Source: an uncultured Flavobacterium sp. (lineage in GTDB: Bacteria; Bacteroidota; Bacteroidia; Flavobacteriales; Flavobacteriaceae). From it: 64,000 bases of DNA. Below, one piece after another: positions 17,901 through 26,044 of this stretch (its first letter is position 1; each line of letters starts with the position of its first letter). Location of the stretch: contig NZ_OY730232.1 of assembly GCF_963422545.1 (NCBI RefSeq), forward strand, positions 305,239 through 369,238. The letters are read 5' to 3'. The notes under the pieces are model-generated. The model did no database searches. It was not told the origin of the DNA and saw only the letters and a program-made list of their open reading frames with translations. Made by a program: the position numbers and the translations under genes.

Positions 17901-19182
17901 GTCCGTTGCGATCGGTTTTACGCACCATTAGGTGATTTTCATATTCAATCTGAGTCGGTTTCCCGAGTGCATCTATGATAGCGATCATATTATAGTGCTC
18001 ATCATATTCATAAGCTACCAAAAGCTCATCCTGCTCCAAACAAGCGAGTTCCATTTTTTCAATCAATCCGTCTTTGGTGCTTACGTTTATTATTCTTCCT
18101 GAGGCATCAATGATCTTACTTAAACGATATCCCACAAATTCAAAAATAATGGCTAGTCCATCATGGTTACTGATTTGTGTAAGCTGGTATTTTTTGCCGT
18201 CAAATAATGTAAAATCATAAAAAAGCTGGGCTTTATGATCATAAGCCTGATAGCCGTCGCGGGTTCTTTTTAGTGTTGTTTTTTCTTCACGAAGATAAAA
18301 TTCTTCTTCGGGCATCAAGGCTGGAAAAGCCACGATTCTTCCGTCGTCCATACGAAGTCCTAACGCATCTTCTTCCGGATATAACTCTACAGCTCTGTCA
18401 TATATGCAATGCACGCCATGTCCAAGCCAGCCTACATATTGAGAGTCTGAGTACCAATTACGTTCCCAATTAAGCGCAATGGGACTTGCAATATCAAAAT
18501 CGCTTCCTTCATAAAAAACGGCCCCATTGATCAGGTTTACGGGTTCGAAACCTGCTTTACACAGCAACTTGCTAAGTTTATTAGGGCCTATAGCACCTTT
18601 TAGAAATTTATTAAATGCTTTTTTTCCAATTTTCATCAAGGTACTAAAACCTATACTGGCAACCAGTCCGGTAAGCATTCCTCCCCAATCAGGCGGATAT
18701 GGACCACCTACCATCACAGGTTTTCCAGTAGGAATAGGTAAAGAAAATGAAGTTGGGGCAAAAAGGGTTGGGGCAAACGGTAACATTTTCTTACCTATTT
18801 TGGTTTTTCCTATGGACATTGATAATGGAATACCGATATCATTACAAGTCATCAGCATATGTCCTTTGGGACTCATTCTGGTGCTATCTGAGAAAACGGT
18901 TTGTGAAGCAAAAAAATTCATGCTTTCATGACCGATAATGGGTGTCATCAACCAAGGTGGTGTAAAAAGGGGAATGTGTACCAATGGAATTATAATTCCG
19001 CTGGTATCAGAGTTTCCGCGCTTAAAACCATTTACGTGCACACTGGTGCCTAAAAACGGAACATAATCAAAAGGATCAATGACAATACCTATGTAAGGAT
19101 GAAACGGATTAAACGGTGGTAAAGTGGTAAAATGTATGTCTATACCTACCACAATGGTCAAATGATTATCGGTTAATAACAT
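14956..19182 (-). CDS. T6SS Rhs-repeat effector with PAAR-like N-terminus and deaminase-like toxin tip
   Basis: A 1408-residue polymorphic toxin delivered by the T6SS. Residues ~1-150 form a PAAR-like cap (two GxSVHVNG/PxGHMLM halves). A hydrophobic stretch near 165-185 and a DUF6531-type start of the Rhs core follow (ALNWERNWYSDSQYVGWLGHG). Dozens of YD repeats (YxxxGxL/xxxTDxxG) build the Rhs shell to about residue 1240, ending in the core motif YYNRFRYYSPESGGYISQDPIGL. The tip holds HAE at 1367-1369 and CPNC at 1398-1401, zinc and catalytic residues of the cytidine-deaminase-like toxin superfamily. The protein ends only seven residues later, so the fold after the CxxC helix is short or missing. 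Just upstream are an adaptor-like gene and vgrG; an immunity-type gene follows. Nucleic-acid or nucleotide deamination is expected; the base is not predictable. Confidence 0.88.
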   Translation of the reverse strand: MLLTDNHLTIVVGIDIHFTTLPPFNPFHPYIGIVIDPFDYVPFLGTSVHVNGFKRGNSDTSGIIIPLVHIPLFTPPWLMTPIIGHESMNFFASQTVFSDSTRMSPKGHMLMTCNDIGIPLSMSIGKTKIGKKMLPFAPTLFAPTSFSLPIPTGKPVMVGGPYPPDWGGMLTGLVASIGFSTLMKIGKKAFNKFLKGAIGPNKLSKLLCKAGFEPVNLINGAVFYEGSDFDIASPIALNWERNWYSDSQYVGWLGHGVHCIYDRAVELYPEEDALGLRMDDGRIVAFPALMPEEEFYLREEKTTLKRTRDGYQAYDHKAQLFYDFTLFDGKKYQLTQISNHDGLAIIFEFVGYRLSKIIDASGRIINVSTKDGLIEKMELACLEQDELLVAYEYDEHYNMIAIIDALGKPTQIEYENHLMVRKTDRNGQTFYWEYDAQNKCIHTWGEGGWQEGWIEYHTQDGYNIVTDVNGAVTTYYYEPSQLVTQVKDPMGNSIFYDYTESMELYREIDQEGRILGFNYDDRGNKIGTTYPDGTEEMMLFDDESRPSIAIDPEGNKTIYLYSDKKPHQLKTIIAPDKTSTHFTYNDHGLLASVAKNSNQLELVYDQEYNLIEWRENDQKLKSWEYDHRSRVRAIYTPMQMADYFTYDALDRVQQIVEKDSNVIEFSYNNYDEVVALKDKKNDIRFSYTPMGSLATREQNGVKVRFDYDKMEQLTSIKNEDNESYSFSRNKAGYIMRETAFDGIVKKYNRNLAGEVTRIDHGNGKFTDYEQDALGRITRVDYHDGTWETYTYNKNGLLTEATNQNISILLERDANGRVVKETQKQQLDTNENGITLISTYNTLGQRININTSLGADINTHYNQKGQLERIEAQSNELKEQHQAWETTLKRDELGREIERFATGGLHIKTSYNSNGKQKEQEVFANGKRTGSRYYNWDTNQQLRSAVNQMTSSITYFDYDDFGNLAKANYNGKEELYKTPDAVGNLYKTQDRSDRKYGKGGKLLQDEQYYYKYDELGNLAHKSPRDITKPLAFEKPTNWIDKLAGNKEEEVRLQQEHEQWQSGDSTYTWLANGLLESVTNPDGKVVSFEYDTLGRRTAKIGNQEIKRYFWDGNVLIHEWTYNLKERPQLVVDGDNLVYDKPEPIENLITWVYEDGSFVPSAKIIGEKKFSIINDYIGRPAQVYSETGELVWETDYDIYGCLRNLKGDRNFIPFRQLGQYEDIETGLYYNRFRYYSPESGGYISQDPIGLAGGSALYAYVNDNNNWVDVFGLNPFVFSEELAKIAQQAHDVLVQPGKSPRGFNNSTVSVAKVDVNGVTKIYASGNGASLSPAQRTKLIELGVPEENIFSGKKFKEFIDGDKGELTKRANHAERVIERNLPEGSVIKEWGISWASKQKNEMCPNCKTHFNCH

Positions 19183-19184
19183 AA

Positions 19185-20534
19185 TTAATAGGTGTTGCTT
19201 AATTGATATTCCTCCTGGATTTGTTTTGCTATTTGTTTTGGATTGTCTTTCCAGTTTTCTCCAAAAATGTTTACCATTCTATCGGCAATAGCTTCTTTTT
19301 CAGCATACTTGATTTTGGGATCATTCTCTAAATAGCTGTTCGCTATAAAGGTGAAATTAATTATTTTGAGAGTTGTATCTGTCAAAGCATATCCATACTC
19401 AAATGCATCGTTTAAAATTTCGTTATACTGTCCGTTCTTCTTCTTCGCGGCCAGTAATAATGCATAATTATAACCGTTAATGACCTGCATTTCCTGGCCA
19501 ATTTCTTTAGCAATCGCAACTTGTTTTAAAAAATAATTTATAGCCAGATCCGAATTTCCTGTAATGCTGTAGTGGGATCCTTTATAGACTAATAATTGCA
19601 TTAAAATTCCCGCAATGTCTTCTTTATCTTTATAAAATGGGGTTGTGATTTTTATTCCTTTGTCCAGCAATTCGTGAATCAGTTCTTTTTCATCTTTAAA
19701 CTGAAATAAAAAACTAGCGTAGATAATATAAGATGATGCCCAAAAACTGGTTTCTCCGGTACTCTTGCTAATGTCGATAAGTTCGTTACCCAGTCTTTTT
19801 ACTTTCTCTTGTTTTTTATCTTTTGCAGCTTCTCCAATTTCAAACAGGCATTTTCTGTAACGCACCTGTGGATCATTCGGATTTCCCTGTGTGGCAATTT
19901 CTTTGTATGCTTTGTTAATCTCCTGATTTGGAATTTCTATGATTACTCCTTTTTCATTTAGCGACACAATCATTGGATTGTAGATTTGCCTTTCCTTATA
20001 ATCAATCAATAAAAATCCAATATTCTCCGGTAATAAAGTGGTCAGCTCTTTTATGCTATGTATTAAAGCTTCAGGATCACTTACTTTTTTTATTAAGAAA
20101 CTAACCATTAAAAGATTCTCTGTTTTAGCTTCAAATTTTTTAAAACTTATGAGCATTCTGATATAAAGATCTTTCAAATCCTGAATGCTTAGTTGATCCT
20201 TTTCCGGCAATGCTTCTTTGAAAGAATTAAAATCTTCCCAATTCCAGCTCGGATTTTTTTTCAAGTCCTCTTCAAAACTTAGCAACCATTGTTCTATAAT
20301 AGTGATGTAGAAATCTTTTTTATCATAAAAATCAATACCAAAAGCCACGAACGAATCAACTGATTTGCCATACACTGAAGATTCTAACCTGATAAAACCA
20401 TCTACCAAAGGATAATCTTCAGTAAAACAAACCATACTGAATACTTGTGCTTTTGGATTGTCCTTTCTGGCTTTATTCCAAATTTTCTGAATGTTTTCGA
20501 CTCTTACAGCAATAGGATTGTGAGCGTTATTCAT
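19185..20534 (-). CDS. Helical-repeat protein between VgrG and Rhs, probable effector adaptor or chaperone
   Basis: A 449-residue soluble protein without a signal peptide. The first ~200 residues are mixed α/β (MVCFTEDYPLVDGFIRLES); residues ~215-440 are regularly helical and resemble tetratricopeptide-like repeats (SDLAINYFLKQVAIAKEIGQ). It lies 8 bases after the VgrG stop and 2 bases before the Rhs start, so the three are translated as one unit. In Proteobacteria this slot holds DUF4123 or Eag-type chaperones, which load Rhs/PAAR proteins onto VgrG; I see neither motif here. An analogous adaptor role is inferred from position only. Confidence 0.6.
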   Translation of the reverse strand: MNNAHNPIAVRVENIQKIWNKARKDNPKAQVFSMVCFTEDYPLVDGFIRLESSVYGKSVDSFVAFGIDFYDKKDFYITIIEQWLLSFEEDLKKNPSWNWEDFNSFKEALPEKDQLSIQDLKDLYIRMLISFKKFEAKTENLLMVSFLIKKVSDPEALIHSIKELTTLLPENIGFLLIDYKERQIYNPMIVSLNEKGVIIEIPNQEINKAYKEIATQGNPNDPQVRYRKCLFEIGEAAKDKKQEKVKRLGNELIDISKSTGETSFWASSYIIYASFLFQFKDEKELIHELLDKGIKITTPFYKDKEDIAGILMQLLVYKGSHYSITGNSDLAINYFLKQVAIAKEIGQEMQVINGYNYALLLAAKKKNGQYNEILNDAFEYGYALTDTTLKIINFTFIANSYLENDPKIKYAEKEAIADRMVNIFGENWKDNPKQIAKQIQEEYQLSNTY

Positions 20535-20542
20535 TTTCGGTT

Positions 20543-22312
20543 TTAATTTAAATTTACTACTCCACCTTTAACATTTGTCATCGTTTTACCATCTATATCA
20601 ACTACTTTTCCTTCTGCCAAAATGGTATTTTTACCTTTTATATTAATGCTTGGCGCTTCATCTGTAATTTGTGTGTCACTTTTTTGCGTGATTTCATCAG
20701 TACCAACAACAAGGACCTTTTTACTGTCAACATTTACTTCATTTATCCCGCTAATATTTACTTTTTCATCTGCGATAAGATTTATTTCTTTAGACTGTAA
20801 ATCAATCTTATTGGGTGCATAAAGTGTCATTGTCCCGTCACCATTAAGCTTTACCATGTTACCACTTGGGTCCGTCGCTGTGAAAGTGTTTTTTTCTTCG
20901 TCAAGAACAAGTGAGGTTCCTCCACGGGTGGCAAAACTTCTTTTGTTGTTGTCTTTTCCGCCCCCGCCTCCACTTTTCCCGTGAAAGACACTTCCAAGAA
21001 TAAAAGGTCGATTAGGATCACCATAACGAAAATGCACCATTACATGATCGCCCACGTCCGGAATAAATACCATACCACGATTGGTACCCACTTTGCCACT
21101 GCTTCCAGCATCAGGCGTCATCACACGTAGCCAGGCTGTTTTCATAGCAGTCCCTTGCTGCCACAACATCTGAACTCTTATTCTTCCTTTGTTTTTGGGA
21201 TCGGTATTGCTCTCTACAACCGCTTGCTGTGTTTGCGCAATTGGAAACGCCACATCGGGTTCTGGTAAGCTCAGTACTTTTGAAGGGATAGCTCTGAAGT
21301 TATTCTCGTATTCCCCTAAATGTGTTGCGTAATGACTAATTTCGGTTATGAAATAAGAACCTACTTCTTGTGTAATCATACTGGCGTTTTCTAAAACACT
21401 CGAATGAATGTTAACAATGCTTCCTATTTTTAACTTTGTATTTTTAGTTGTAGCCGTAACATAGTTTGTGCTTGCTGCAGCGCTTTCCTGCTTTTTTTTC
21501 AAGAAGGATTCCAATACCAAATCATCACCGGTACTCACCATTCCGTGTGTATAAGCTGGTGTTGCAAAAACTTCTTTTGAAGCAGCAAATGCTTCATTGC
21601 CTAGTTTTGGTAAACCTCCAACTGTGTCTTTAGATTTTGCTGTATAACGCTTATCAGCACTTTCATTGTAGGTAAAAGCACTAAATTTATTCGGAACGGC
21701 CTGTACCGCTATTTGCAGTTTTGAAATATCACTATTATAAGTTAAGGATATCGGGGCATCGAAGGCTTTAGGTTTTCCGAAATTTAATTTTTCTCCGTCA
21801 TAATACAACCATTCATTGTATTGTTTTGCTAATCGCTGAATGAACTGAAAATCGGTTTCCAAATACTGATTCTGATAATCCATTTTACTGGTATATTCAG
21901 GATTAATATCGTTCTGAAGCTGCTCTCCTGCTCCATTTTTTATTACCTCTTTTATGATATCTTTTAAGTTTAATTCTTCCCAGGAATGCAATTTCTCACC
22001 CGATTCCAACAAAATGGTTTTGGAATAACCTGAAACAATAATCTGATTACCGGAATGTCCCATTTCCTGATCGAAAGCGATATTGGTCACAACACCCAAA
22101 AAATTGTTTTTCTCTTCTAGTATAATATGTACTACTTTTCCCAGCCATCCCTGAGCATTTTCCAAAGTGTACGCCAAAGGACTCTCTATAGCTGCATGGG
22201 GAACAAGTATTTCAAATCGATGGTGGTCGTTTATTACCTGTACCAATTCAACACTGGTAAAATGACTTATTTTTTTAGAATCTATTCCGAAGATTATTGT
22301 TGGTGGTGTCAT
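20543..22312 (-). CDS. tssI: T6SS spike protein VgrG (TssI), copy 1
   Basis: A 589-residue VgrG. The N-terminal gp27-like part runs to about 340 (FGIDSKKISHFTSVELVQ, then QRLAKQYNEWLYYDGEKL). The gp5-like OB-fold at ~360-450 has GRIRVQMLWQQG, WLRVMTPDAGSSGK, GDHVMVHFRYGDPNRPFILGSVFHGK. A short β-helix of repeated V-D-I-x strands ends the protein. VgrG trimers form the spike at the end of the Hcp tube and carry PAAR/Rhs cargo. It heads the adaptor-Rhs-immunity unit and is paralogous to the copy at 34902-36779, which has a longer, glycine-richer needle. No enzymatic C-terminal extension is present. Confidence 0.95.
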   Translation of the reverse strand: MTPPTIIFGIDSKKISHFTSVELVQVINDHHRFEILVPHAAIESPLAYTLENAQGWLGKVVHIILEEKNNFLGVVTNIAFDQEMGHSGNQIIVSGYSKTILLESGEKLHSWEELNLKDIIKEVIKNGAGEQLQNDINPEYTSKMDYQNQYLETDFQFIQRLAKQYNEWLYYDGEKLNFGKPKAFDAPISLTYNSDISKLQIAVQAVPNKFSAFTYNESADKRYTAKSKDTVGGLPKLGNEAFAASKEVFATPAYTHGMVSTGDDLVLESFLKKKQESAAASTNYVTATTKNTKLKIGSIVNIHSSVLENASMITQEVGSYFITEISHYATHLGEYENNFRAIPSKVLSLPEPDVAFPIAQTQQAVVESNTDPKNKGRIRVQMLWQQGTAMKTAWLRVMTPDAGSSGKVGTNRGMVFIPDVGDHVMVHFRYGDPNRPFILGSVFHGKSGGGGGKDNNKRSFATRGGTSLVLDEEKNTFTATDPSGNMVKLNGDGTMTLYAPNKIDLQSKEINLIADEKVNISGINEVNVDSKKVLVVGTDEITQKSDTQITDEAPSINIKGKNTILAEGKVVDIDGKTMTNVKGGVVNLN

Positions 22313-22387
22313 AAAATCGTTATTAGTTATTAAGAAATTCTATTCTTTCAAATAATTATAAAAGTGCTCTATTATTACTTTATTTTT

Positions 22388-23029
22388 TTAGCTTTTATCC
22401 TGAGTAGTTAATCTGTTTTTTACCCAAAAACCTTTCGAAAAAAAATAGGCAGAGAAAAAGACAAATAAAATTGTCCCTAACCAAAGAATTATGTTCGAAA
22501 ATGATTTGACATATAAAACGGACGGATAATCCGAAGGATCCATTAGTAAAAAACGCTCTAAATTCTCACACAAGAGAAGAGCAAACAACGAAACAATTCC
22601 CGCTAGTATACTTACTTTTTTACGCTTTTCTTTTTTATATAGTACATAAAATAAAATACCAGTAATAATTCCTATCAAATATTTCAAAGCCCAAAAAGGA
22701 CTATTTTTAAATAGATAAGCAAGTAATCCAGAAAAAAAACTCGAAATAAATATGATTAATAATAATTTTGAAATAGATAAAAGAAAATTATTTTTATCAT
22801 AAAATAAAAATAAGAATATGCAAGTTAATCCTGTTGCTATTCCCATTCTCAAAGAATAGAAGTATTCATTTAAAAAATCTCTTTCTATAAATTCAATAGT
22901 TACCAGTATTACGTAAGAATACACATAAAATACTCCAAACAAGGATAACAATAAAAGCACAGACAATATTTTTTTTAAGAAAAAAGTCTTATCCAAATTA
23001 TTATAAAAAAGGTTTTGTTTTTGCATCAT
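22388..23029 (-). CDS. Polytopic inner-membrane protein, candidate immunity protein
   Basis: A 213-residue protein with about six hydrophobic segments, for example LSVLLLLSLFGVFYVYSYVI near the N-terminus and LGTILFVFFSAYFFS near the C-terminus. The family is not recognised. The start is 4 bases after the stop of the phosphodiester-glycosidase-like cargo gene, so the pair is probably co-translated. Multi-spanning membrane immunity proteins are known for T6SS effectors acting in the envelope; that role here rests on position. Confidence 0.5.
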   Translation of the reverse strand: MMQKQNLFYNNLDKTFFLKKILSVLLLLSLFGVFYVYSYVILVTIEFIERDFLNEYFYSLRMGIATGLTCIFLFLFYDKNNFLLSISKLLLIIFISSFFSGLLAYLFKNSPFWALKYLIGIITGILFYVLYKKEKRKKVSILAGIVSLFALLLCENLERFLLMDPSDYPSVLYVKSFSNIILWLGTILFVFFSAYFFSKGFWVKNRLTTQDKS

Positions 23030-23033
23030 AATA

Positions 23034-23963
23034 TTATTTAGGAACGCTAAAAGTTATACCACTATCTGTGGTACGATCTTTATATATTGCATTTTCAATT
23101 ACAACTTTTTTATCTATTACTAACAATGAAGAATTCGAACCATCAAATGATAGAGCATTTGTATATCCGTTTTTTACTAAATAATTTCGAAAAGCATCTA
23201 AGGAATATCCATTAGTACCATCTTGTTGAACAATAATTATTATATTTTGATTCTTGATATTATATCCAATGATTGTTTTTCCCTTGTCGACATCATTTTG
23301 TTGGGAAAAATAAGCAGCACTACGTTGAATTAGATATTTCCTGTTTTTTATACCTGGATCTCCCTTTTTTAATAAATTTTTTGGAGCATCTTCGGTATAC
23401 TTATTAAACTCTCCATAAGGAAGACCATTAATTATCAAAGGTCTTGCCCCTCCAACTGCATTTTGTGAACCTGAAGGAGGATCACCCACACCAAACGAAT
23501 AACTACCTTTTGCATCTTGGGAAATATAAAACCATTCTTTTTGTGAGGAACCGCCTAAAAACTTGCCTTTAGCATAAGATTTACCTTGATTATTACTATC
23601 TCCAAAATAACTACCTTCTAAAAACTGAGCATTAATCGTGAATTCAATTGTTTGAGGCCTATCCATATCCATACCTGCTTGTGACAAAGTTTTATCACCA
23701 CTGATAAAAGGTGTCATAACAGAACCTGAAAGTATATATGCTTTAAGGCCTTCTTTGTTGAAATTAATCTCTGTATAATGGCTTTTAGATTGGAAACAAC
23801 TTTCAAACTTGGCCGTAAATTTATACTCGGTACTTCTTCTTTCAATATTCCTGGCTAAAACATTCATGTTTTCCCATTTACGGGTTTCTGTATTATATCT
23901 AGCCCCTTTTACACCTAATGAGCTGGCGTTTTTATATTTTCCTGAATTTGACGATCCAAACAT
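23034..23963 (-). CDS. Putative T6SS cargo with phosphodiester-glycosidase (NAGPA-like) domain
   Basis: A 309-residue protein without a signal peptide or membrane segment, encoded between Hcp-1 and VgrG-1. The C-terminal part (~165-309) resembles the phosphodiester glycosidase family named after human NAGPA. ARPLIINGLPYGE is followed by QNIIIIVQQDGTNGYSLDAFRNYL, then NALSFDGSNSSLLV (FDGSNSS from about residue 273), comparable to the family's LDGGGSS-type motif but with Ser-Asn in place of Gly-Gly. Residues 1-160 are unrecognised. Family members cut sugar-phosphodiester bonds. A cytoplasmic copy beside Hcp, flanked by a lipoprotein and a polytopic membrane protein, suggests a T6SS effector acting on envelope glycans. 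The family call is fairly good; the effector role is inference. Confidence 0.65.
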   Translation of the reverse strand: MFGSSNSGKYKNASSLGVKGARYNTETRKWENMNVLARNIERRSTEYKFTAKFESCFQSKSHYTEINFNKEGLKAYILSGSVMTPFISGDKTLSQAGMDMDRPQTIEFTINAQFLEGSYFGDSNNQGKSYAKGKFLGGSSQKEWFYISQDAKGSYSFGVGDPPSGSQNAVGGARPLIINGLPYGEFNKYTEDAPKNLLKKGDPGIKNRKYLIQRSAAYFSQQNDVDKGKTIIGYNIKNQNIIIIVQQDGTNGYSLDAFRNYLVKNGYTNALSFDGSNSSLLVIDKKVVIENAIYKDRTTDSGITFSVPK

Positions 23964-24008
23964 AATTATTTCATTTTCAATTATTTAATATAAAATTGAC
24001 TGCTCCAA

Positions 24009-24680
24009 TTATCGACATTTCTCAAGTTTTAATAGTTGCATTTTAGGATCATTTTGTAAATTATCTCTGTAAAACCAATTATTATCCCGTTTTTCTAAAT
24101 AATTTTTAATACCAGATGACATTATTTTGGTTGATGTAAAATCAAAAACATTTTCATTTATATTAAATTGTTTCAATTCTTGCCATTTTCCTTTACATAA
24201 AGAATAAATTTTACAGCTATTTAAATTGCTAAAATCTAAGTTGTCTATTACAAAAGCAATCTCATCTTTTCCATCCAAATTGTTATCTCCAATATTTAAC
24301 AAACAATAAAGTCCCTGTGCTGTACCTAAGCGTAATGTATCTTGATTGGTTTTATTGAAAGCAAGATATAAATCAGAATCTTGTTTAGAGAACCATTTTA
24401 TAATGTCTTCCCATTCATTTTTTACAGGATCTGGAGCATTTTTAATTTCTTCTTTTTTTAGTTTTGAAAAGTTATGTTCAAAAATGGTATCCTTTTTACC
24501 ATCTCCATCAAAATCACCCACACAAAATAATTTTTCGAGTTTATGAAACGTCTCCATTTTATCTGTTTTTCTCAAAATATCAGTAGTGTCGGTAAAACTA
24601 ATTTTTAAGCAATCTGATTTCTTATCTACTTTTGAGCAGTTTATGTAAAGTAACAACACGATTAATACAAATACTTTCAT
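24009..24680 (-). CDS. Lipoprotein with calcium-binding-like DxDGD motifs, candidate immunity protein
   Basis: A 223-residue protein with a short lipoprotein signal (LLLYINC, Cys15). Two motifs resemble FG-GAP/calcium-loop segments: VGDFDGDGKKD and IGDNNLDGKDE. The rest is not recognised. It is placed 45 bases upstream of the glycosidase-like cargo gene and, as a periplasmic lipoprotein, could shield the producer from an envelope-acting effector. The membrane protein on the other side of the cargo gene is the alternative immunity candidate. Confidence 0.55.
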   Translation of the reverse strand: MKVFVLIVLLLYINCSKVDKKSDCLKISFTDTTDILRKTDKMETFHKLEKLFCVGDFDGDGKKDTIFEHNFSKLKKEEIKNAPDPVKNEWEDIIKWFSKQDSDLYLAFNKTNQDTLRLGTAQGLYCLLNIGDNNLDGKDEIAFVIDNLDFSNLNSCKIYSLCKGKWQELKQFNINENVFDFTSTKIMSSGIKNYLEKRDNNWFYRDNLQNDPKMQLLKLEKCR

Positions 24681-24740
24681 CTAAAAAATCAATTAATTTC
24701 ATTTAAAAAAGGCTAAACAGATGTCTACTAATACAAACAT

Positions 24741-25025
24741 TCAATTTTCAAGTCCTTTTAAAACTGTTAATTTTAATACTAAAATTATTAGAGTGAATAG
24801 GATAAGAAATATTCCAAAAATCTTATTGTAGTAAGGCTTATTTGAAACTGAATTTTTAAGAAATAGAATAATCAATGTAATGAAGAAAATAATAACACTG
24901 AATATCAAATAATACAAGTCTCCTAAACCATGTCCAAAACTTAGATATCCTATTAAACAACAGGTAATTATCGATATTATGAAGATTGAATAGAAATAAA
25001 ACAGAATATTGAATATATTTTTCAT
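24741..25025 (-). CDS. Small membrane protein of unknown function
   Basis: 94 residues, almost entirely hydrophobic, with about three transmembrane segments (residues ~5-27, ~33-55 and ~68-90). It lies between Hcp-1 and the lipoprotein gene in the same orientation. The family is not recognised; an accessory or immunity role is possible but unsupported. Confidence 0.5.
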   Translation of the reverse strand: MKNIFNILFYFYSIFIISIITCCLIGYLSFGHGLGDLYYLIFSVIIFFITLIILFLKNSVSNKPYYNKIFGIFLILFTLIILVLKLTVLKGLEN

Positions 25026-25170
25026 TCTTAAAATTTTCTAAGCTATCTGTTCAAAAAAACATTTCCAAGATCACTTTCCTTACCAATTTTGTTTTCAATG
25101 GAATTGATAAAAACCCAACGACTTTATTTCCCTAATAATCATTGTCTTAAAGAAACATTGCGATTAATAA

Positions 25171-25203
25171 AAACAAGAAGCGGTATGTTACCGCCTCTTG
25201 TTT
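25171..25203. terminator. Terminator downstream of hcp-1
   Basis: AAACAAGAAGCGGTA pairs with TACCGCCTCTTGTTT with one mismatch around a TGT loop. It lies 13 bases past the hcp-1 stop. The same hairpin, slightly changed, stands behind hcp-2, so hcp is probably made mainly as a short separate transcript. Confidence 0.8.
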
Positions 25204-25215
25204 AATAGACAAAAA

Positions 25216-25611
25216 TTAGATCTTAGCCCAGTTGTTATCTAATGTAGCATTTCCTAATGTGATTTTTTCTGCTGAGAAAGTGATCTCAGTAGTCATTGGA
25301 GTTTCAGCCAAAGCGTCTAATTGCTCACTGAAGAATACAATGAAAGCATTTTCAAAAGAAAGTTCTTTCATTACTTGCTCAGAATCAGCTTTAAAAAACT
25401 TTACTTTTCCGTTTACCGGTTTGTGCTGACTGTTTACTGCCTGTTCAATAACAGTAGTATTGTCTGTAGATTTTAATCTAAGGTTTAATCTACCTCCTTT
25501 AATTTCAGATGAAACAGCTCCTTTACCGTCAGTATGTCTTAACATATCAACTTTTGAAAATAATACTTGGTACTCGTTTCCTTCGAATTCTAAAATTGCT
25601 TTAAATGCCAT
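25216..25611 (-). CDS. tssD: T6SSiii tube protein Hcp (TssD), copy 1
   Basis: A 131-residue Hcp of the Bacteroidota TssD type (MAFKAILEFEGNEYQVL at the start, ITLGNATLDNNWAKI at the end). Hcp hexamers stack into the inner tube fired by the contractile sheath and can carry small effectors in the lumen. It differs from copy 2 at only five positions (residues 4, 22, 67, 86 and nearby conservative changes), and the DNA match continues beyond the gene on both sides, so it is a recent duplicate. A strong hairpin upstream and another downstream insulate it. Confidence 0.95.
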   Translation of the reverse strand: MAFKAILEFEGNEYQVLFSKVDMLRHTDGKGAVSSEIKGGRLNLRLKSTDNTTVIEQAVNSQHKPVNGKVKFFKADSEQVMKELSFENAFIVFFSEQLDALAETPMTTEITFSAEKITLGNATLDNNWAKI

Positions 25612-25685
25612 AATAAAAATAATTAAGTTGTTAAAAAATGTTTTTTTTAGAACCCTCTTTATTTTGTATGACTAGTATTAACAAA

Positions 25686-25727
25686 AAAAAAGAGGTATTC
25701 TACATGATTTTAGAATACCTCTTTTTT
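25686..25727. terminator. Long hairpin upstream of hcp-1
   Basis: A perfect 17-bp stem (AAAAAAGAGGTATTCTA with TAGAATACCTCTTTTTT) around an 8-base loop. It lies about 75 bases upstream of the hcp-1 start, so it would stop transcription arriving from the upstream cargo genes and leave hcp-1 under its own promoter. Confidence 0.8.
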
Positions 25728-25864
25728 GTACTAATGTACTTTTTTTAATTGCTTCTTGTAGGAAGATGAGGGTGATTCGCAATCAATAATTTGTACGAAT
25801 ATACAACTATAAATGAAACAAACAAGTCTATTCGTAATATTTTTAATATAAAACAACAAAATAT

Positions 25865-25945
25865 TTTACCTGAAAACAATTCAAATATGTAAGAATACAG
25901 TATTTACTGGGGTTGTAGAGAATTTCTGTAATTTTAAAATTTCAA
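25865..25945 (-). pseudogene. Copied 3' tail of the tssR-adjacent membrane-protein gene
   Basis: The minus strand here matches codons near the end of the gene at 37610-38386. TCTACAACCCCAGTAAATAC parallels TTGCAACCCCAAGTAAATAC in that gene, and both continue TTACATATT. The copy has an in-frame TGA and no start. It is a passenger of the hcp duplication, not a gene. Confidence 0.75.
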
Positions 25946-26044
25946 ATATTAGTTTAAAAAATATCTTGCCTACCTATTTCTTACTTCCTCAATATTTTTT
26001 TGATGAATTTGTATTTGTTATTTTTATATACATTCAAATTATCT

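Larger units (their letters stand above)
25165..25945. repeat. Duplicated hcp block, copy 1 (partner at 36950-37715)
   Basis: This segment matches 36950-37715: downstream terminator, hcp, upstream leader, upstream hairpin, the shared GCTTCTTGTAGGAAG and ATTCGCAATCAA words, and finally the 3' end of the gene that precedes hcp-2. The block therefore spread from the hcp-2 position, dragging along the tail of its neighbour. The boundaries are read by eye. Confidence 0.8.
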
